Assembly: GCF_004345645.1 (NCBI RefSeq)
Contig: NZ_SLWS01000023.1
Location: forward strand, 1 to 62,497
Length of the DNA stretch: 62,497 nt
Origin: Actinocrispum wychmicini
GTDB taxonomy: Bacteria; Actinomycetota; Actinomycetes; Mycobacteriales; Pseudonocardiaceae
Reading direction: 5' to 3'
The notes under the pieces: generated by a model
The model's database searches: none
Told to the model about the DNA's origin: nothing
The model's input: only the letters and a program-made list of their open reading frames with translations
Part shown: piece by piece, positions 59,528 through 62,497 of the stretch
How the letters are laid out: each line of letters begins with the position of its first letter
How positions within the stretch are numbered: position 1 is the first letter of the stretch
Program-made: the position numbers and the translations under genes

Positions 59528-60472
59528 TCATTCCCACTCGATACCGAACAGGCCGGGCCCGAAATCTATCGCGACCGCGTGGACACTGCAGCGGGTGTCC
59601 AGGCTGAGGTTGCGCATCCTCGGATGTTTGTGCCCGGTCTGCTTCGCGAACTGCTGGCACCGGGCCGGAATGTTTGCCGAATTGAAGTGGACTTCCAGGA
59701 GATACTCCCGGATTGGCCGCCTGAACTCCCGCCAGTGCGTGCGGTTGCATGTCGGATACGGCGGCCCGGCATTCGCCAGTTCGTACTCGATGAGGTATGT
59801 GTCGCCGCGCCGAATGGGCTGGTCGAACAACAGCTCGGCGACCATCAGGCCATTGCCGGTGTCCACCTGCTGGCGACCCAGATGGCAGTTACGCACAGTC
59901 GTGAGCGTGGGCGGCCCGGCGCTCGGGTCGTCCGAGTTGTAGATCAGCAGCCAGCGGTCCTGGCCGTCGGTCCTGGCCTCGAACACCGCGCGTGTGGTGA
60001 TCGACTGCTGGCCGCCGTCGCCGCCCACCCGGCACCGGTCGTGCAGGCCGACCAGGGTGAGCTGTTGCTCTTGGTCGAGCGCGTCCGGCGCGCCGAGCGC
60101 GGTCAGCAGGCCGAGCAGCACGTCCCGTTCGAACCGGACGGTCTCGGTGACCGGCGGTTCGGGCGGTGCCGCCTGTTTTCCGCGTGGCCGCGGCGGCGGC
60201 AGAAGCGCGAGCAGCGAACCGGCCGGCAGCTTGAGAATCGTTTCAAGCTCCGCGAGCGCGGTCAGCGAGTCGTTGCGTTCCGGCTGCCGCTTACCGGACT
60301 GCCAATAGCTCAGCGCGGCAATGCTGACCGGAGTGCCGCGCGCGCGTAACCGCGCTTGTATTCGGTCCAGGCTCAACCCGCTCGACCGAATGGCCGAGCG
60401 TAACGCTTCGGCGAACTGGCTGTCGCCGTGAACGTTTTCAATATGGCCCCGTGGTGGTGAGTTCCCCGACAT
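59528..60472 (-). CDS. XRE-like HTH regulator with large C-terminal domain
   Basis: 314 residues. The HTH runs LSLDRIQARLRARGTPVSIAALSYWQSGKRQPER (about 34-67; key SYWQSGKR). The C-terminal 200 residues (LLGLLTALGAPDALDQ..., GDTYLIEYELANAG, PARCQQFAKQTGH) are a beta-rich domain I do not recognise by name; the combination recurs in actinobacteria. It is divergent from the SDR/phosphatase operon across a 190-bp gap holding three CGCCGAAC boxes, which it may bind. The ATG start at 60472 is one of several options; GTG 60433 is another. Confidence 0.8.
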   Translation of the reverse strand: MSGNSPPRGHIENVHGDSQFAEALRSAIRSSGLSLDRIQARLRARGTPVSIAALSYWQSGKRQPERNDSLTALAELETILKLPAGSLLALLPPPRPRGKQAAPPEPPVTETVRFERDVLLGLLTALGAPDALDQEQQLTLVGLHDRCRVGGDGGQQSITTRAVFEARTDGQDRWLLIYNSDDPSAGPPTLTTVRNCHLGRQQVDTGNGLMVAELLFDQPIRRGDTYLIEYELANAGPPYPTCNRTHWREFRRPIREYLLEVHFNSANIPARCQQFAKQTGHKHPRMRNLSLDTRCSVHAVAIDFGPGLFGIEWE

Positions 60473-60578
60473 ACGACCGACCGACTTAGTGCGACGAATG
60501 TGACCCCTGACCCAGACCCGAAAGAGGGTAGCAGTACACATCGGCGTGTCGTCAGGTTCACTCCGAGCATAGTTGACC

Positions 60579-60660
60579 GCCGAACAGAGTATTTGCATTA
60601 CGCCGAACGGAGTACAACCGGTAAAAGGTGAAGGTGAGGGCCGCCGGTGTACGTTCGGCG
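60579..60660. promoter_or_regulatory. Three CGCCGAAC boxes upstream of the SDR gene
   Basis: GCCGAACAGAGTA (60579-60591) and GCCGAACGGAGTA (60602-60614) are 13-bp direct repeats with one mismatch and a 23-bp step. An inverted copy of CGCCGAACG lies at 60652-60660, touching the GTG start at 60663. The spacing suggests binding sites for a regulator, most simply the divergent XRE protein. Confidence 0.5.
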
Positions 60661-60662
60661 AT

Positions 60663-61406
60663 GTGCGACAGAACATCCTGATCACCGGGGCGAGCTCCGG
60701 TCTCGGCGCGGAAATGGCCCGCCAGTACGCCGCGATGGGCCGCGACCTGGCGCTGTGCGCCCGCCGAACGGACCTGCTCGAACAGCTGCGGGACCAGCTG
60801 CTCGCCCGGTACCCGGGCCGGACTGTCACGGTCCGTGAGCTGGACGTGGACGACCACGACGCCGTCTTCGAGGTGTTCCACGGGTTCGCCGACGAGCTCG
60901 GCCGGCTGGACCGGGTGGTGGTGAACGCCGGGATCGGCAAAGGCCAGCCGATCGGCACGGGCGCGTTCAAGGTCAACGCACAGACGGCGATGACGAACTT
61001 CGTGTCCGCGCTGGCCCAGTGCGAGGCGGCGATGGAGATCTTCCGCAAACAGAACAGCGGCCACCTCGTGGTGATCTCATCGCTGAGCGCCAAACGCGGC
61101 TTCGCAGGCGACGCGACAACCTACGCGGCCACAAAGGCGGGCATCTCCTCGTTGGCCGAAGGCATCAGGGCGGACGTCTACGGCAGCCCGATCAAAGTCA
61201 CCACGATCCAGCCGGGCTTCATCCGCACGTCGATCAACGACCAGGTCAAAGCCCCCTACATGGCGAAGCTGGAACCTGGTGTGCGATCGATCGTGCAGGC
61301 GACGGAACGCGAAGTAGCGGTCGGAAACGTACCCACATGGCCCTTCGGTGTGATGAGCACCGCGATGCGACTGGTACCAACAAGCATTTGGGCTAAGTTG
61401 CGCTGA
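60663..61406 (+). CDS. SDR family oxidoreductase
   Basis: 247 residues. Classical SDR motifs are ITGASSGLG, NAGIGKG, catalytic Ser in VVISSLSAKRG and YAATKAG. It has the long PGFIRTSIN loop and a C-terminus without a membrane helix. GTG 60663 gives a start two residues before the Rossmann strand; the frame extends upstream through the box region and is rejected. The stop overlaps the phosphatase ATG by 1 bp (TGATG), so the two are coupled. The substrate is unknown. Confidence 0.88.
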   Translation: MRQNILITGASSGLGAEMARQYAAMGRDLALCARRTDLLEQLRDQLLARYPGRTVTVRELDVDDHDAVFEVFHGFADELGRLDRVVVNAGIGKGQPIGTGAFKVNAQTAMTNFVSALAQCEAAMEIFRKQNSGHLVVISSLSAKRGFAGDATTYAATKAGISSLAEGIRADVYGSPIKVTTIQPGFIRTSINDQVKAPYMAKLEPGVRSIVQATEREVAVGNVPTWPFGVMSTAMRLVPTSIWAKLR

Positions 61407-62014
61407 TGGCGCTCGTCCACCTGATCAGACACGGCCAAGCCTCCTTCGGCGCGGACAATTACGACGTCCTGTCCCCCACCGGCCACCTGCAAGGAAAGAT
61501 CGTCGGCGACGAACTGCGCCGAAGATCCACGAACCCAGACCACGTGTACAGCGGAACCCTCCAACGACAACGGGACACCGCGACCGCCGCAGGCTTCCCC
61601 ACCGCGACCGAGGACGCGCGGTGGAACGAGTACGACCACCTCAGCCTGGTCCAGAACGCCGCGCCGACAACCCCACGGGAGTTCCAGCTCACCCTCGACG
61701 CGGCTCTCCGTAACTGGATCGGCGGAACCGACTGGCAGGACTTCACCACCCGCGTGCACTCCGCCCTGGACACCCTGCTCACCGACCTGGGCAGCGGCGG
61801 CTCAGCGCTGGTGTTCACCTCCGGTGGCGTGATCGCGGCGGTCTGCGCCAAGTTGCTTGGGCTGCCACCAGAGGGCTTCCTGGCGGTGAACAGAGTGACC
61901 GCGAACGCCTCCATCACTAAGGTTGTTCGCGGGCGGTCGGGGACGAGTCTGGTGTCCTTCAATGACCACGCCCACTTCGAGGGTGTGCACAGGGATCTCC
62001 TTACTTATCGCTGA
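61406..62014 (+). CDS. Histidine phosphatase family protein
   Basis: 202 residues. The phosphohistidine motif LIRHGQAS is at residues 6-13, followed by SPTGHLQGKIVGDEL, a typical first helix. A conserved late VFTSGGVIAAV takes the place of the second His region (HGG is replaced by SGG), as in many broad-specificity members. It could act on phosphosugars, lipids or proteins. It is co-translated with the SDR gene. Confidence 0.85.
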   Translation: MALVHLIRHGQASFGADNYDVLSPTGHLQGKIVGDELRRRSTNPDHVYSGTLQRQRDTATAAGFPTATEDARWNEYDHLSLVQNAAPTTPREFQLTLDAALRNWIGGTDWQDFTTRVHSALDTLLTDLGSGGSALVFTSGGVIAAVCAKLLGLPPEGFLAVNRVTANASITKVVRGRSGTSLVSFNDHAHFEGVHRDLLTYR

Positions 62015-62130
62015 TGTCCTTTGTGGACTATCGCTGAAAGACGTTCGCTCGCCGCGAGGGCAGGCCGCCAAGAAGGAGTTTGTTTGTTGGGTGGTGCTGG
62101 TGTGGTTTGGTTGTCTTTTGGTGGGGTCGT

Positions 62131-62317
62131 GGTGTCTCCTTCCCGTGTGGCCTGCCCAAGGGAATCACATCTGGCCCGTGGTGTCCGGTGTGGGTTTCGG
62201 TCCGTATCGCTCTCGCTGTGTGTCGGGTTGGGTGGGCGGACCGGACGGCTACCGTCGTTCGGACACCACGGGCCAGATGTGATTGGCTGCGCCCAGGCCA
62301 CACGGGAAGGAGACACC
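62131..62317. repeat. Large 57/58-bp inverted repeat in a 426-bp gap (MITE-like)
   Basis: Positions 62131-62187 are the near-perfect reverse complement of 62260-62317. The inner 25 bp and the outer 22 bp are identical, and only about 10 bp in the middle of each arm differ. The 72-bp loop carries no gene. The whole gap 62015-62440 has no credible coding sequence. The form suggests a non-autonomous insertion element or a very large hairpin after the phosphatase gene. Confidence 0.7.
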
Positions 62318-62397
62318 ACTCCAGCCACAGGTGTGCTGCGCGGGCACGCGCCTGGGTGGCTGGCGGGGATTCTTGTTCGCTGATGGCGAAAAGCCTT

Positions 62398-62434
62398 ATA
62401 CCCCAAGGTATTTACGCTTCTCGCCAGGTAGAAT
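62398..62434 (+). promoter_or_regulatory. Leaderless-type promoter with a small palindrome
   Basis: TAGAAT (62429-62434) stands exactly 6 nt before ATG 62441, as for a leaderless transcript. ATACC-CCAA-GGTAT (62398-62411) is a perfect 5-bp-arm palindrome in the -35 region and could be an operator. Confidence 0.45.
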
Positions 62435-62440
62435 TGCGGT

Positions 62441-62497
62441 ATGGACACCACAGCGACACTATGGCAGACCAGCGACACTGAGCTGGTCGATGCCTAC
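62441..62497 (+). CDS. N-terminus of a probable DUF222/HNH endonuclease-like protein (partial)
   Basis: Nineteen codons run to the window edge. The opening with TLWQTSDTELVDAY resembles the start of actinobacterial DUF222 proteins with a C-terminal HNH motif (the 13E12-like group). The promoter just upstream supports a real start. The fragment is too short for certainty. Confidence 0.4.
   Translation, partial: MDTTATLWQTSDTELVDAY

Noticed and set aside
62005..62478. 157-codon minus-strand frame across the large inverted repeat
   Set aside because: It depends on repeat sequence read in both directions and has no recognisable domain.
1..62497. tRNA, rRNA, CRISPR arrays or complete insertion sequences
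   Set aside because: No cloverleaf, rRNA segment, regular short repeats or transposase motif was seen by reading; covariance and repeat searches were not available.

Overview
High-GC DNA with a strong third-position G/C bias, GTG/TTG starts and tightly overlapping genes. It looks like a filamentous actinomycete, probably in or near Pseudonocardiales. A mycothiol-type formaldehyde dehydrogenase, a LanM lanthipeptide synthetase, LAL-type LuxR, PucR and MmyB-like XRE regulators, and DUF222/HNH-like gene ends fit this. The assignment is inferred from gene content. I see no rRNA, tRNA, CRISPR array or complete transposase.

Layout. 0.2-6.2 kb: a divergent aromatic-CoA locus with RidA and an SDR on one side, and a fused salicylyl/anthraniloyl-CoA hydroxylase-reductase, an acyl-CoA dehydrogenase and a lone ketosynthase on the other, separated by a 12-bp-arm inverted repeat. 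6.2-9.0 kb: an MFS pump fused to a MarR-like domain and an internally deleted Gfo/Idh/MocA gene. 9.0-13.2 kb: a vWA / PP2C / kinase-HhH triad resembling YegL-YegK-YegI (TerY-P), followed by a DUF309 gene. 13.2-18.1 kb: patatin, Fic, a TVP38-like membrane protein, SRPBCC, MenC and glutathione peroxidase. 18.2-24.7 kb: a minus-strand NMT1/THI5-type ABC importer operon leading into a secreted protein and a ThuA/sugar-dehydrogenase/PKD protein, behind a clear promoter overlapped by LacI-type palindromes. 24.7-27.9 kb: a lipoprotein, two ArfA/ArfC-like membrane proteins and a SWIM protein. 27.9-34.5 kb: a long hairpin, mycothiol-dependent formaldehyde dehydrogenase, XRE, NADAR, GNAT, glutamate decarboxylase, an FAD monooxygenase and a DUF4360 protein.

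34.7-43.4 kb: a translationally coupled operon with two DUF917/hydantoinase-A pairs around an NCS1 permease. It ends in a GGDEF gene and is divergent from a PucR regulator. This looks like uptake and breakdown of a cyclic amide or nitrogen heterocycle. 43.6-49.8 kb: a LAL regulator, a 63-residue peptide with an ALGG motif but no cysteine, and an intact LanM. This is the most interesting candidate system here. 50-57.8 kb: a winged-helix protein, three tandem TPR genes (one a fragment) coupled to a two-subunit acyl-CoA dehydrogenase, a QsdR-like TetR and a minimal family A DNA polymerase. 57.9-62.5 kb: an AMP-dependent ligase, an XRE regulator, an SDR, a histidine phosphatase, a large inverted repeat and the start of a probable DUF222/HNH gene.
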